NCBI GenBank assembly: GCA_027575805.1
Contig: JANBPU010000195.1
Location: forward strand, 1-21,282
Source: Mycoemilia scoparia
Lineage: Eukaryota > Kickxellomycota > Kickxellomycetes > Kickxellales > Kickxellaceae
Reading direction: 5' to 3'
Length of the DNA stretch: 21,282 nucleotides
Position numbers and translations under genes: made by a program
In this document: one piece after another, positions 1 to 9,041 of the stretch
Layout of the letters: each line of letters starts with the position of its first letter
Position numbering within the stretch: the stretch's first letter is position 1
Notes under the pieces: model-generated
Databases searched by the model: none
The model's input: only the letters and a program-made list of their open reading frames with translations
What the model was told of the DNA's origin: nothing

Positions 1-853
1 TAAAAATTATGGGTAAATTCTATAGGGACCACACCCATACTAATTTGGTCTGCCAAAAAATGAAAAGTGGCCATATCAGCCGAAATACCTTTAGCTGGTA
101 GTGACTTTGGGAATTATGGCATTATGGCATATGGTGTAAACAAAGAGGTTTTGTATAAATGTCAAAGTAATGAAACGGGGATCTTGGAGGTTGTGTGACA
201 AGGCTTGTGCGCTTTAAGTCAAACGGAACTGCGGACCCTTTAGAGAGATGAGCTTCAATGCCTGTATATATATTTATGTGTGTGCCACACATGAAGATGA
301 CTGGGCCATTCAGTGAATGCCAACAGTCTAGTTCGGACATTTGTATTTGGCTTGTTTGGTGGCATGATATTGGGTAGGGGCATATGAGTGAATGCGCATT
401 ATAGCATGCTTCAAAGGGATGGGTGTATGGTAGAAGCTACTCAGTTTGCAGCAGGTTGGCTATAGCAACCAAGTGAAATCGATCAAATTCAATCAATTCT
501 TTGTGGCTAAAACATATGCAACATTAATGAACAAATATTTGAGTTGATTAAGTTAATTCATTGTGATTATTATTGGGTTTGAAGAAAAGAATATTACATT
601 AAATAGGATAATATATAGGAACGAAACTACAATAAAATAAAAAAATGTGATTAAGATTGACAAGTGATCAAGTGTATGGTAGGCAGAAATGGTGGGCCCT
701 CATAAGATTTTGACTCAATCATCAGCTATTTTATGTGCAACTCCTTGGGACCCATTTTGCCTAAGGCCTTGCGAACTCTGGCAATATAATAGGAAAAAAG
801 ATGGAGAGATAGGTGATGGATCTTTAGAAAAGAGTTAGAGATGCGATCAAGGT
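1..853. other. Intergenic region downstream of the homeodomain-like gene
   Basis: No convincing gene is seen. A 72-codon open frame on the minus strand at 122-340 lacks domain-like composition and is left out. The region is AT-rich and forms the 3' flank of the minus-strand gene ending at 854. No clear AATAAA signal is visible on that strand close to the stop codon. Confidence 0.5.
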
Positions 854-3800
854 TTAACAAGTATTGCCGTTGTTGTTGTAAACGGTGTTATTAGTGATCA
901 TCATGTCATTGTTGCCATGGACCACCGAAAGGTTGTTTTCGCCCTTGGTAGTAGCCATTGGATCAAAAACCATGCCCTCGCCAATATTTTCCGATAGTGG
1001 CTGCTGCTGGAACTGACTTTTGAGCTTGTCGTTAGCCCACATCGTAGTAACTGATGATGGCAAAGCCGACGAATTTAGTTGTTGGTATTTTGAAGAGTCG
1101 AACGTGACATTCTCCATCGGGTTGGCGATGATGCTTTGGGACAGATGGTTCAGAAGATCCATCTGCATGGAGTCGCCGCTTTGAATCGATCGCAGATAGC
1201 TGCTATTGGCTGCAGCTAGAGCAGCGCTTTCAACAGTGCTGGTATCATTAAATGAAAAGGTTCGACGTGTTTGTAAACCATTGTTATTTGTTGTGCCAGG
1301 AGATTCACTGTCGTTGCTTGTATTGGCATTAGAGTCAGAGGTGCCGTTGTTGCCGGAATAAAGAGCAGAGCACAGTGAATTGGTCATGAGGTTTTCATTG
1401 AGACTGATCGATCGCTGTTGTTCAGAAGACGACGCTGGCATGTTGTTATTACTAGGTTTAGTGATTGTGGTATCGTTAGGATTAATAGAAAGGTATTTTG
1501 GATAGTTTCCAGCAGCCAGTTTTTTGAATGCATTGTCGCCGATATTGCTGGCATCGCCACCATTTTCCATATTCCGTGACATTGAAATGCTTGACAATGA
1601 AGGGGCAAATGATCCCATAGATGTTGTTGATTCTGAAATCGACTGCAGGATGTTGCTTAGGGTATCTTGGCTAATAAAGTTGGGTGATGATGCATCCAAA
1701 CTGAGCGAATTCTCCGAGAGCCAGGATTGAAGAATGTTAATAGAGTTATAAACATCATTTGTGGCATTTGGCCCCATCTGGGCTCCCGAGTTGCTGTTGC
1801 CAATATCATTGCTTCTATTGGCATTATTGCTATTGCCACTATTGTCATTAACAGAATTAGGCCTGTTTGGACTGTCTGGTACAGCAATTTCCGGGAATTC
1901 GCTTATTGCTGACTTTGGTTCTTTCAAGGCAGACTTCCCATTGCCGGAAACACTGCTGCTATTACTAATCCTTGAAGAGAATAAGCTTATGTCAGCCTTG
2001 ACAGCAACGTCATTGGCACTAAGGTCATCCAAAGCAACAGTGCGCTTAAAGTGATAGGCAATGGAGGAGCCAGTGATGTCGGAGCCAGTTGGATCCAAGC
2101 CCTTCCATGGACGCCCAACGATATCAAGGTTCTGTGTGGCCAGGTTGGCGGCTTCAGCATCAGTTGGCTGGATTGTGCACTCAAAGCTCGGTGGACCAGG
2201 GGCCAGTTTATCATCGCTACTACTGTTACCAGGACGGGGGGCGGTGGCCGAAGCAAACGATCCGCGACGGATAAACAACATATCGCTCTTGAGAGCAAAG
2301 GTCTTTCTATCCTGAACCAGGAGCCAGTCATCCTGCCACTTTTGATACAGCTCATCAGGAGTGCATTCATCGTTGGATGGTGAAGCTCCCATACATCTCT
2401 TGCGCTTATGGCCACCACCACCACCACCACCACCACCACCATAATAAAGTCTGCTGCTGCCAACAGATTTTGGCGATACACCAGGAAGGATGTAGAGCGG
2501 GTGATTGGCAGTCTTGTTAATCATCAAAATTAGGCCACAGCCACCAGCTTCTAAACCAAGAACACCAAGAGTCAGAATCATTGCTGCGGGTAGTTTCTTG
2601 ATGCTTCGCAATTCGGTGATGATCTGGGTGACCTGGTCGATCAGCGATATTTTGGGGTTTCTGGCCATAGGTTCTTTAAGTGTCAGCTCGGAACGAATCG
2701 CACTTTGGTCTACTATCTTGGGATGTAGCCACAAATAAAGGGCAGTGAATAGGCCATCCAAATTTCCCGACTCCTGTTGGTGTGATGCCGAATTAGATAC
2801 TGAGCCGATAGATTTATTCTTCAAGCCTCCAGAAATGACGGGCTCAGTGGACCTTGACAGAACGGTAAGCAAATCGGTGGTGACGGTCTTGAGCTCGTCT
2901 TCAATAGATTCATTTGGGCTGATGAAGATGCTAGCACCAGCATGCATGCAGAGTTTATATGTAGATTGTCTCTTGAATGCAGTGGTAGAGAGACCTGCAG
3001 AGGTGCCAGCGGCAGCAAGCATTGATGAAGAGTTGGATGGAGTCATCAGAGTCAAGTTTTGCATTCCCATCAATGAAGAGTTACCTGAGATTGATGGGTG
3101 CATTGGATTGGACATCATCATCATTGGCAGGCTGCTGATATGATCCTGCTCAAAATCAGAATGCATTGATACTGTTGGATTCATTGGAACAGTTGTATCA
3201 AAGTGGCTTGGATCATGTCCAGAGGAACCACCTAATGCCAGTGTTGAAGACGAAGATGAAGACTTGTTAGATGAAGAAAGCCACCCACCGCCATTGCTTG
3301 TAGCTACGCCAGAACTGGAACCACCATTGCCTTGTCCTAGACCATCGACCATGCTACTATTTCCAATAACGCCGTTATTTAAATTTCTCTTGGGCCTAAG
3401 CGACGAAGTATACTGCAAATAAGCCATAGCCATATCAGATTCCATCAAATCGCTTGGCGTAGTTGGTGCATAATAAGGACGACAAGGATCCAAAAGCTGT
3501 GGGACATTGGCCGGTCCAAATTTCATGAAGAGCCATTCCTGTACCTCATTGCGTCTTTCAAACAGCCAATCCTTTACAACCTTTCCTTGACCAAGTACAT
3601 AGCACTGGGCAAGGTTGAAGCCAACACCAAGCACTTCACGGTGGTGGAGTTCGACCAAAACCTTTTCGTCTTTGCCGGCACGTTTGCGAGAGCTCAGTTC
3701 ATCAGCAAAGCTTGTACCATAATCATTTTTTTCTCCATACATATTTCTGAAGAGACTGGCTTCTAAGCTGAGTGTGATACGGCTACGTTTTTGCTTGCGA

Positions 3801-4732
3801 GGACTGGGTGAAGGTGGTGATGATGTGTTGCCATCGGCATTAAAGGATGTCAAAGCATTGGCTAAGGCGTTGGAAAATAACGTCTTTTCGGTTCCTTTTT
3901 CTAGTTGAGCAAGCAGCTCAACGATAAAATCGTAGTTGTGGCCGATGTCAGTGGTAAATAGGGCATTACGGAGGTCACGTTGCTTTCCGTTAAGGTTGGC
4001 TAGGCGGCGTTTGGTCAGCTCGAAATCCAAACCACATGAGTAGCTGAGCCTGAATAAGTCTTCGTCAGAGTATGTGTCTTCGGGGTACTGGTCGTAGAAA
4101 AATTGTAGTGTAACTAGCTGTTGATAAGCATTGAGGGTAATGCGACGTGTTGTATTTTTAAATGAACCACCGGAAGAAGAGGTTGTTGCTAGCGAAGTAG
4201 TGGAGGCTGTTTTGGAGGCAATTCCAGAATTATTGGGAACTGCAGTAGCGCCAGATGAAGGCATATTGCTGGAAGCACCTGGATATCCATTATAGGCAGA
4301 TCCTGGCGCAGGTGGTGGCTGGGGCGTCATCATTGGCTGCATTGGAGCAGGTTGTGGCGGATATTGGTGGTGTGGGTAAGAAGCAATGCTTCCTTGTTGA
4401 GCAAATGCAGTTTGCATACTATCTGGTCCCATTTCATAGGGGGCGCTTCCGTTTGGATAGAATCCGTATCCCTGAAAATGGCCACTGGAAACGCCGTTAG
4501 AGCCCACTGCCATCATGTGTGGGGTGATCTCGTTGGTATTGGCAAATACGTTGGTGAACTGTGAAGCAAATGCCGATGAGCCATTTAGTGGTAGGCTAAT
4601 GTATGATGGGTCAAACAAGAGACCGTCAGTGGCGGTTTGCTGAAACTCCTGGTATGGTAGTTGGTTGGAGGTGGCATCTTTGTTGTTGCTGTAGTTATTG
4701 TCTCTGTCTTGCACCTGGGAATTATTATACAT
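854..4732 (-). CDS. Large low-complexity nuclear protein with two degenerate homeodomain-like segments
   Basis: Single open frame of 1292 residues. The ATG at 4732 is the first Met after an in-frame TAG about 21 bases upstream, so the start is well supported. Residues 1-190 are rich in N, Q, P, S and G. Residues about 196-255 start RRITL and are about 60 long; they end in a basic helix (ELTKRRLANLNGKQRD) that resembles a homeodomain with an Asn at the position of N51 but no W48. Residues about 313-400 start RSRITL and end in VVKDWLFERRNEVQEW. This looks like homeodomain helix 3 with the Trp and the two Arg kept and Asn51 replaced by Glu; about 30 extra residues precede it. The middle is Ser/Gly/Met-rich. 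A hydrophobic stretch lies near residues 714-738, then a ten-Gly run next to a KRKR basic cluster, a plausible nuclear localisation signal. The C-terminal 350 residues are Asn/Ser-rich. I infer a transcription regulator. The family is not recognised, and the homeodomain reading rests on eye alignment only. The strong low complexity and lack of introns are typical of regulatory proteins in some early fungi. Confidence 0.8.
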   Translation of the reverse strand: MYNNSQVQDRDNNYSNNKDATSNQLPYQEFQQTATDGLLFDPSYISLPLNGSSAFASQFTNVFANTNEITPHMMAVGSNGVSSGHFQGYGFYPNGSAPYEMGPDSMQTAFAQQGSIASYPHHQYPPQPAPMQPMMTPQPPPAPGSAYNGYPGASSNMPSSGATAVPNNSGIASKTASTTSLATTSSSGGSFKNTTRRITLNAYQQLVTLQFFYDQYPEDTYSDEDLFRLSYSCGLDFELTKRRLANLNGKQRDLRNALFTTDIGHNYDFIVELLAQLEKGTEKTLFSNALANALTSFNADGNTSSPPSPSPRKQKRSRITLSLEASLFRNMYGEKNDYGTSFADELSSRKRAGKDEKVLVELHHREVLGVGFNLAQCYVLGQGKVVKDWLFERRNEVQEWLFMKFGPANVPQLLDPCRPYYAPTTPSDLMESDMAMAYLQYTSSLRPKRNLNNGVIGNSSMVDGLGQGNGGSSSGVATSNGGGWLSSSNKSSSSSSTLALGGSSGHDPSHFDTTVPMNPTVSMHSDFEQDHISSLPMMMMSNPMHPSISGNSSLMGMQNLTLMTPSNSSSMLAAAGTSAGLSTTAFKRQSTYKLCMHAGASIFISPNESIEDELKTVTTDLLTVLSRSTEPVISGGLKNKSIGSVSNSASHQQESGNLDGLFTALYLWLHPKIVDQSAIRSELTLKEPMARNPKISLIDQVTQIITELRSIKKLPAAMILTLGVLGLEAGGCGLILMINKTANHPLYILPGVSPKSVGSSRLYYGGGGGGGGGGHKRKRCMGASPSNDECTPDELYQKWQDDWLLVQDRKTFALKSDMLFIRRGSFASATAPRPGNSSSDDKLAPGPPSFECTIQPTDAEAANLATQNLDIVGRPWKGLDPTGSDITGSSIAYHFKRTVALDDLSANDVAVKADISLFSSRISNSSSVSGNGKSALKEPKSAISEFPEIAVPDSPNRPNSVNDNSGNSNNANRSNDIGNSNSGAQMGPNATNDVYNSINILQSWLSENSLSLDASSPNFISQDTLSNILQSISESTTSMGSFAPSLSSISMSRNMENGGDASNIGDNAFKKLAAGNYPKYLSINPNDTTITKPSNNNMPASSSEQQRSISLNENLMTNSLCSALYSGNNGTSDSNANTSNDSESPGTTNNNGLQTRRTFSFNDTSTVESAALAAANSSYLRSIQSGDSMQMDLLNHLSQSIIANPMENVTFDSSKYQQLNSSALPSSVTTMWANDKLKSQFQQQPLSENIGEGMVFDPMATTKGENNLSVVHGNNDMMITNNTVYNNNGNTC

Positions 4733-5672
4733 TTTCAGTATGTAATGTAGCTATTCTTGTATTCAGTGAATATAAATGCGTATGTTGCTGTAGGCTATTC
4801 TAAGGATAAGCAACTAAATGGCAATTAAATAACTTTAAGCCTTTAAAATATTAGATCCAATATAATGATAAAGTAGAACGTATGAGAAATGGAGAAAGAG
4901 AGTAAGAAATGGAGGGAAAAATGCAGGATACAAAAGGATAGAAGTGAATGCGGGAGTATATGAGAATATATGAAAGATTGCCTAACTATCTACGGAGAAT
5001 AATGCTGTCTACCTCTTGTTACATTGATGTTGCCAAAATGTGAGTCTATCTACGCACTAGATGTAATAAATTTTAGTCTTTGTCCGTCTACAGAGTTTAA
5101 AAGAACATTTGCATATTCATTCGGGCTCAAAGACATCATTGGATACTAGAGTTACTGATTTGATTGTAGAGCATGTTTAATGATGATGGTCTGCTCGGTT
5201 GATTTTTTGACACATGTCCTTTTTGTAGCAGGTATAAATTGATTTTTGGTGGTAACCAGGCGCTGCAAAGCGTTTGTATAGACAGTAATGGCCATATGTT
5301 TATAAATCATACCTTGCAAAGAAATCATGCTTCTTGGATCAATGGAATGTTTGTTTGGTGTTGTCAAAGAGCTTTACAAAGCAAATCTATTAACATTTCT
5401 ATTTGTCTACTAAAGAAGTGACAATGGTAAATCTAGTCACTGATTTTCATGTGTAAAGCTGTCAATTGCACTAGTAGCCCTTTAAATGTGGTCTGCGTGT
5501 GTGACTGTTGAATTCTGTGCAGATTCAGAATGACTGTTTCAATATAATAAAATTAAACATTGGTAACATTACAGGCAATCCATGTGCATAAATTTTGACA
5601 AAAGGAAATAATGCCTTAAAACAGCTAATCTAATGGCACTCTAGCAAGAGCCAAAACGCATTTAGTTTACGA
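4733..5672. promoter_or_regulatory. Upstream region of the homeodomain-like gene
   Basis: About 940 bp without a supportable gene. It should contain the promoter and 5' leader of the minus-strand gene starting at 4732. Purine-rich stretches occur around 4875-4930. I could not identify a specific TATA box or operator. A minus-strand open frame at 5152-5367 begins with TTG and shows no recognisable features. Confidence 0.35.
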
Positions 5673-5776
5673 ATATGGGCAGTAATTTCTGAAGGGTCGA
5701 CAGTTGCTAATAAACTGTGATCACCCCTATGACCATTGACTACCAAAAGATACACCTCAAACATTATTACCCAAAT
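5673..5776 (-). repeat. MITE-like inverted-repeat element, copy A
   Basis: A 104-bp element bounded by imperfect terminal inverted repeats. The left end reads ATATGGGCAGTAATTTCTGAAGGG. The right end, read on the other strand, is ATTTGGGTAATAATGTTTGAGG. Its interior matches copy C at 7514-7635: both share CTTTTGGT, ATAGGGG and TGATCACAGT blocks in the same order once copy A is reverse-complemented, but A lacks about 18 bp found in C. No coding capacity. Copy A directly abuts copy B. Confidence 0.75.
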
Positions 5777-5874
5777 GAGAGATTATTTTTGAAGGGTCAG
5801 TCACTCATTTGGCTGTGGTTGCCTCTACAATTATTGGCCTCCAAAAGGCACCCTTCAAAAATTATTGACCATAT
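5773..5874 (+). repeat. MITE-like inverted-repeat element, copy B
   Basis: About 102 bp, overlapping or abutting copy A by a few bases. The left end has ATTATTTTTGAAGGGTC. The right end is CACCCTTCAAAAATTATT followed by GACCATAT. The interior block ATTTGGCTGTGGTTGCCTCTA is nearly identical to copy D at 9042-9149, so B and D lie in the same orientation. Non-coding. Confidence 0.8.
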
Positions 5875-6014
5875 TATATTAATAATTTACAGAGATTAGA
5901 TTGTCAAATCCAAACAGAATAAACTGGAGTTAGCAACTAAAAAATACGGAGCGGGAATATTTACACACACCATTGTAACAAATTATAACCTATCGCCATG
6001 ATTAGCTGATGCAG

Positions 6015-6584
6015 CTAGGCATATCTGTTTTTTCTGAACTTTATCAAAAAGAAAACAAATAGGAAGATAGCCAAAGCCAGTCCAGCCGTCGAGCAAGTAG
6101 AAATAATGATAATGGTCGATGTTTTGAGCCCACCGCCCTTTTTATCGTTTTCGGATTGCTTTACACGTTGGTTGGGATCACGGATTATTTCACTTTGTAA
6201 ACTCGATGATGGTGTTGCTGTAGTGTCATTTGGATCCGCTGATTCTGAAAATTGCGTTGGAGTCGGTTTTGGAGATTGTGGCCGCGATGGTGATACATAT
6301 GAGTTGGGCCATTCGCTACTGTCTGGATCTGAAGGCATAGTTGTTTGTGAATTATACTCATCATCAGAGGTCCGTGAAAGCGTTGCCCGTATAGTACTTC
6401 TGGTGGGTGATACATAATTGTCGTCACTCTCTGCTAATGAGCCCAGGAGCTGTAACTGGCGAGCAAATATATCTCCATGTATCGGTCTTTGTTCAAAAAC
6501 AGTTTCTTGGATATTTGGGGGCACATTTCTGAGTTCTTTGTGTTGCGATGACTCTGAAGTATGTATTGGGCTACAGTTAGAAAC
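6015..6584 (-). CDS. C-terminal exon of a single-pass membrane protein (5' end unresolved)
   Basis: The frame ends at TAG 6015-6017. It encodes a Ser/Thr/Pro-rich, presumably extracellular segment with scattered acidic residues, then a clear hydrophobic helix (core TIIIISTCSTAGLALAIFLF, extended by FVFFLIK) and a short basic tail (RKNRYA). Topology is therefore probably type I, with the short tail in the cytosol. No in-frame ATG starts this stretch; the frame stays open up to a stop at about 6711-6713. A good 3' splice site on the minus strand (T-rich tract, then CCCCAG) precedes 6584 and gives a phase-0 exon of 189 codons plus stop. A second candidate acceptor lies just before 6682 and would add residues rich in aromatics, Cys and His. 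The upstream exon with the signal peptide was not found. This could be a cell-surface sensor-like protein, but the family is not recognised. Confidence 0.55.
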   Translation of the reverse strand, partial: VSNCSPIHTSESSQHKELRNVPPNIQETVFEQRPIHGDIFARQLQLLGSLAESDDNYVSPTRSTIRATLSRTSDDEYNSQTTMPSDPDSSEWPNSYVSPSRPQSPKPTPTQFSESADPNDTTATPSSSLQSEIIRDPNQRVKQSENDKKGGGLKTSTIIIISTCSTAGLALAIFLFVFFLIKFRKNRYA

Positions 6585-7312
6585 CTGGGGATTATAGGCA
6601 AAAAAATTTGTATAAAAACCAACTTGTCTATTAGTATCATAGTGTATATGACATTCAATAAAATAAAAAGTACAAAATAAAGCTGTTATTATAGATAAAT
6701 GTGTAGGAAATTAGAGAGAGTGACAAATTCGTAACAGAGATGCATATACATTTGGTCTGGACTAAAATGCTTGCTAACAAGCAAGTTAAAATGTATTGCA
6801 GATGAGGAGGGGAGATTTTGTCTTTACAGAAGCAGGTGGGATCTATTTTCAGAACATCACTAAACTATGCATGTGTCGGTCAGTTAATTGACTGATGTGG
6901 CAGCACAACAGCAAAAACCAGATGTGGGGAATGAGTATTTAAGAAGATTGACGTCTTTATTTGTACTCCTCATACAGAGTCTCACAGTGCAGTGTTTACA
7001 AGGGCTATTTATAATTGTTTATGAGATGCAAAAAACGTAGATGAATTCCCACAAGAAGTCAATGCTCCTCAAAAACAGATGTACGCCCTCATTTAGTCTG
7101 TATAAACAAGCTGGCCACAGCTATTGGGCGTGATGGTGAGAATCCATTTTGTTTGCTATTTTTAAGCTTCAAAAACAATGGTATCGCTTTTGGTTAATAT
7201 GCAGGGCAAGAAATATAAATGGAAATAACAATGTATGGAAAGGTTATTATAAAGGGAGATAGAGAGCCTTTAGTGGCATTGCAAAGATGGATAAATATAT
7301 ATTTGTGTGCTC
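6585..7312. other. Intergenic region or unresolved 5' part of the membrane-protein gene
   Basis: Part of this stretch must hold the upstream exon or exons and promoter of the membrane-protein gene that ends at 6015. The frame of that gene remains open to about 6710. I looked for minus-strand donors followed by an ATG exon and found none I can defend. No other feature is seen. Confidence 0.4.
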
Positions 7313-7513
7313 AATATGGCTTAATTTCACAAGCTATTAGGCATAAACGGCCCCTCAAAAATTATTATTGAAAAATACTAAAGTGCATATACACATACAG
7401 GCAGAAGAAATAATAATAATAATAAACTATAGTTAGTAAAAATCAAATGACAATAATACATACACATTCAAGAGAAAAGTCATTTTTACACCATCCCTGA
7501 AAAAGCTCTTATC
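7313..7513 (+). repeat. Dispersed repeat R, left part of interrupted copy R1
   Basis: This segment aligns by eye with 18875 to about 19062: shared blocks include ATATGGCTT, TTAGGCATAAA, a run of ATAATAATA and an ACACCA(T/C)CCCTGAAA block near the right edge. It stops at 7513, exactly where the inverted-repeat element starting at 7514 begins. The missing right part of the repeat is found at 9150-9263. Non-coding. Confidence 0.75.
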
Positions 7514-7635
7514 ATATGGATCATAATTTTTGAAGGGTGACTTTTGGTGGCTAACGATTATAGGGGAAATCCCAGCCAAATGGGTGATCACAGTCTATTA
7601 TCAAATGATCACCCTTCAAATATAGCTACCCATAT
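7514..7635 (-). repeat. MITE-like inverted-repeat element, copy C
   Basis: A 122-bp element. The left end is ATATGGATCATAATTTTTGAAGGG. The right end is CACCCTTCAAATATAGC followed by TACCCATAT, a more eroded arm. The interior contains CAGCCAAAT, the reverse complement of the ATTTGGCTG block of copies B and D, so C points opposite to D. It forms the left border of the composite insertion. Confidence 0.8.
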
Positions 7636-7973
7636 ATTATGAAATTATAATAGTTATTAAAAGTGTAGCAGATAAAAATGATTACTTAGGTTTTGGCTCA
7701 ATCACAAACTATTTGATATTCAACTAATTGCTAGAAAATTCACTAGTTTTGTTTTAGGCCCTTTGGGCCTTGACCTTTTTTATATTCACACAAAAGTCTT
7801 TATTTTATTCAATAAAAAGCCAAGCATAAATACAAAGGAAGTACAGGCTGTTGTTTTCTAGAGGATGAACATATTTGGCTGTGTTCATGGCAACAATAAT
7901 TGACCGCTAAATGTGATTTTTTATTGTTGCATCAAGCAATCCCCCACCATTTCGCCTGCACAGTGTCGATAGT

Positions 7974-8123
7974 CTATTCTATACAGTTATTTGTATGGTC
8001 GCAATAATCATACTTGTCAACCAAAACCTTATTACATTTTTGACACCGATATTCCCCAGGTCTATAATTGGAACAAATTTCCAGTTTTGTTTGACTTGCA
8101 GTGCTGGCGTTATTAATGGTCAT
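7974..8123 (-). CDS. Small Cys/His-rich ORF, possible zinc-binding micropeptide or terminal exon
   Basis: An ATG at 8123 in a good context (ACCATGA, purine at -3) opens a frame of 49 codons ending with TAG at 7974-7976. The C-terminal half holds five Cys and a His in a compact pattern: a Cys, then after eight residues YRCQKC, then a gap of ten to CDH and a last Cys near the C-terminus. This looks like a small treble-clef or zinc-ribbon-type site, though no named family is recognised. The N-terminal half is Thr/Ser/Asn-rich and polar. The frame is open for about 18 codons before the ATG, so it could instead be the last exon of a longer gene, with possible acceptors just upstream. It lies inside the MITE-bounded insertion. 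With only 49 codons, chance occurrence is possible. Confidence 0.35.
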   Translation of the reverse strand: MTINNASTASQTKLEICSNYRPGEYRCQKCNKVLVDKYDYCDHTNNCIE

Positions 8124-8758
8124 GGTGGTTATCTTGGTTAGCGCAAAAAAATGAGTTGAGATGTCGCTGATAGATGATATTCAAGAAGGAAGATTCCAAA
8201 AATAGAGTAGTACTGATTGTTGTAGTTAAACTTTTGAATTTTGTAGAACAGCCCTGGTCTATTTATATTGTTTCTTAAGAGCTGTAGCTGATGTTTATTA
8301 AGCATATTGAAAAGAGTTTTCTGACATTGTTGAGTAAAAACTACTGAGCTCAAGACATCAACAACAAACGATGTTGGCGGATGAATTTATCAAATATTGA
8401 GTCCTTTAGAATCAATTGCTACACTCTAAAGGTTTGACCTTTTACTTATACATAGTGGAGAAATTTAGTAGAATAAATGATGCCCATGGTGGAGTGGTGG
8501 CGACTATGAGTGGGACTGTGTTTTTCAACAGACTCAAAGTATGAAAATAAAGGAAATATTATAGTAATAAAACATGGATCAAAAGGTCTTTTGTATTGCC
8601 TTTTTTGACGAGCAGAAAAAAAGGTCAACAACCAAGTGCGATGCACCACTGCTTTCTCTGTGTGTTACACTCATCAATATCAATTTGACATTGGATGATT
8701 ATGTTGGTGGTATTTGAAGCCGCCATACCACACTCAAAATGCTTTTATTTCAACTTGA

Positions 8759-8883
8759 TTAGTTTTCTATTTGAATCACAAGCAATGTCACCAAAGCAAT
8801 GTAGTAAAGAACAATGCCAAGTGGTATCCTGGGTCTCTTGCTCCTACACGTAGAATGATACACAAGAGCCGGCTTGGTGACTC
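8759..8883 (-). CDS. Possible terminal exon encoding a transmembrane segment
   Basis: On the minus strand an ACCAG acceptor-like site precedes 8883. The following frame encodes about 41 residues to a TAA at 8759-8761. It has a basic stretch (CRSKRPR) directly before a hydrophobic helix (IPLGIVLYYIALVTLLVI). There is no in-frame ATG, and an in-frame stop precedes the acceptor, so it can be coding only as a spliced exon. No partner exon was identified. Low-confidence entry, given because the composition is protein-like. Confidence 0.2.
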
Positions 8884-9041
8884 CTGGTATTTATATTTTT
8901 GCATAGCAAGTCAACCAAAAAGAACTGTTTGATATCAGTTTTCTTTATCACAGTCACAGCGATCCACTAAATTGGCTGTCAAGAATACGAACTCACAAAT
9001 ACCAACCCAAATTCAGCAAATTATTAGATTTAAATATAAAC

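Noticed and set aside
1..60. AAAAATTATGGGTAA at the left edge, reminiscent of the MITE ends
   Set aside because: It lacks the GAAGGGTGA part and has no partner arm in view.
122..340. 72-codon minus-strand open frame
   Set aside because: No recognisable motif, no promoter or conserved features, and length within chance expectation.
1384..4564. Many open frames on both strands overlapping the 1292-residue gene
   Set aside because: They are shadows of the repetitive codons (poly-Asn, Ser, Gly) of the real gene and have no independent features.
5152..5367. 71-codon minus-strand open frame
   Set aside because: Begins at TTG rather than ATG, composition is not protein-like, and no domain is visible.
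7756..7770. AGGCCCTTTGGGCCT short palindrome
   Set aside because: Six-base arms with a three-base loop are too short to mean much without further context.
8138..8353. 71-codon minus-strand frame inside the insertion
   Set aside because: Asn/Tyr/Leu-rich AT-driven composition with no motif; no ATG at the frame start. It could be an exon only if RNA data show it.
8446..8649. 67-codon minus-strand frame with an internal ATG in a strong context (CCACCATGG)
   Set aside because: The frame itself starts at GTG, and from the internal ATG only 13 codons follow before a stop. A spliced first exon is possible but unsupported.
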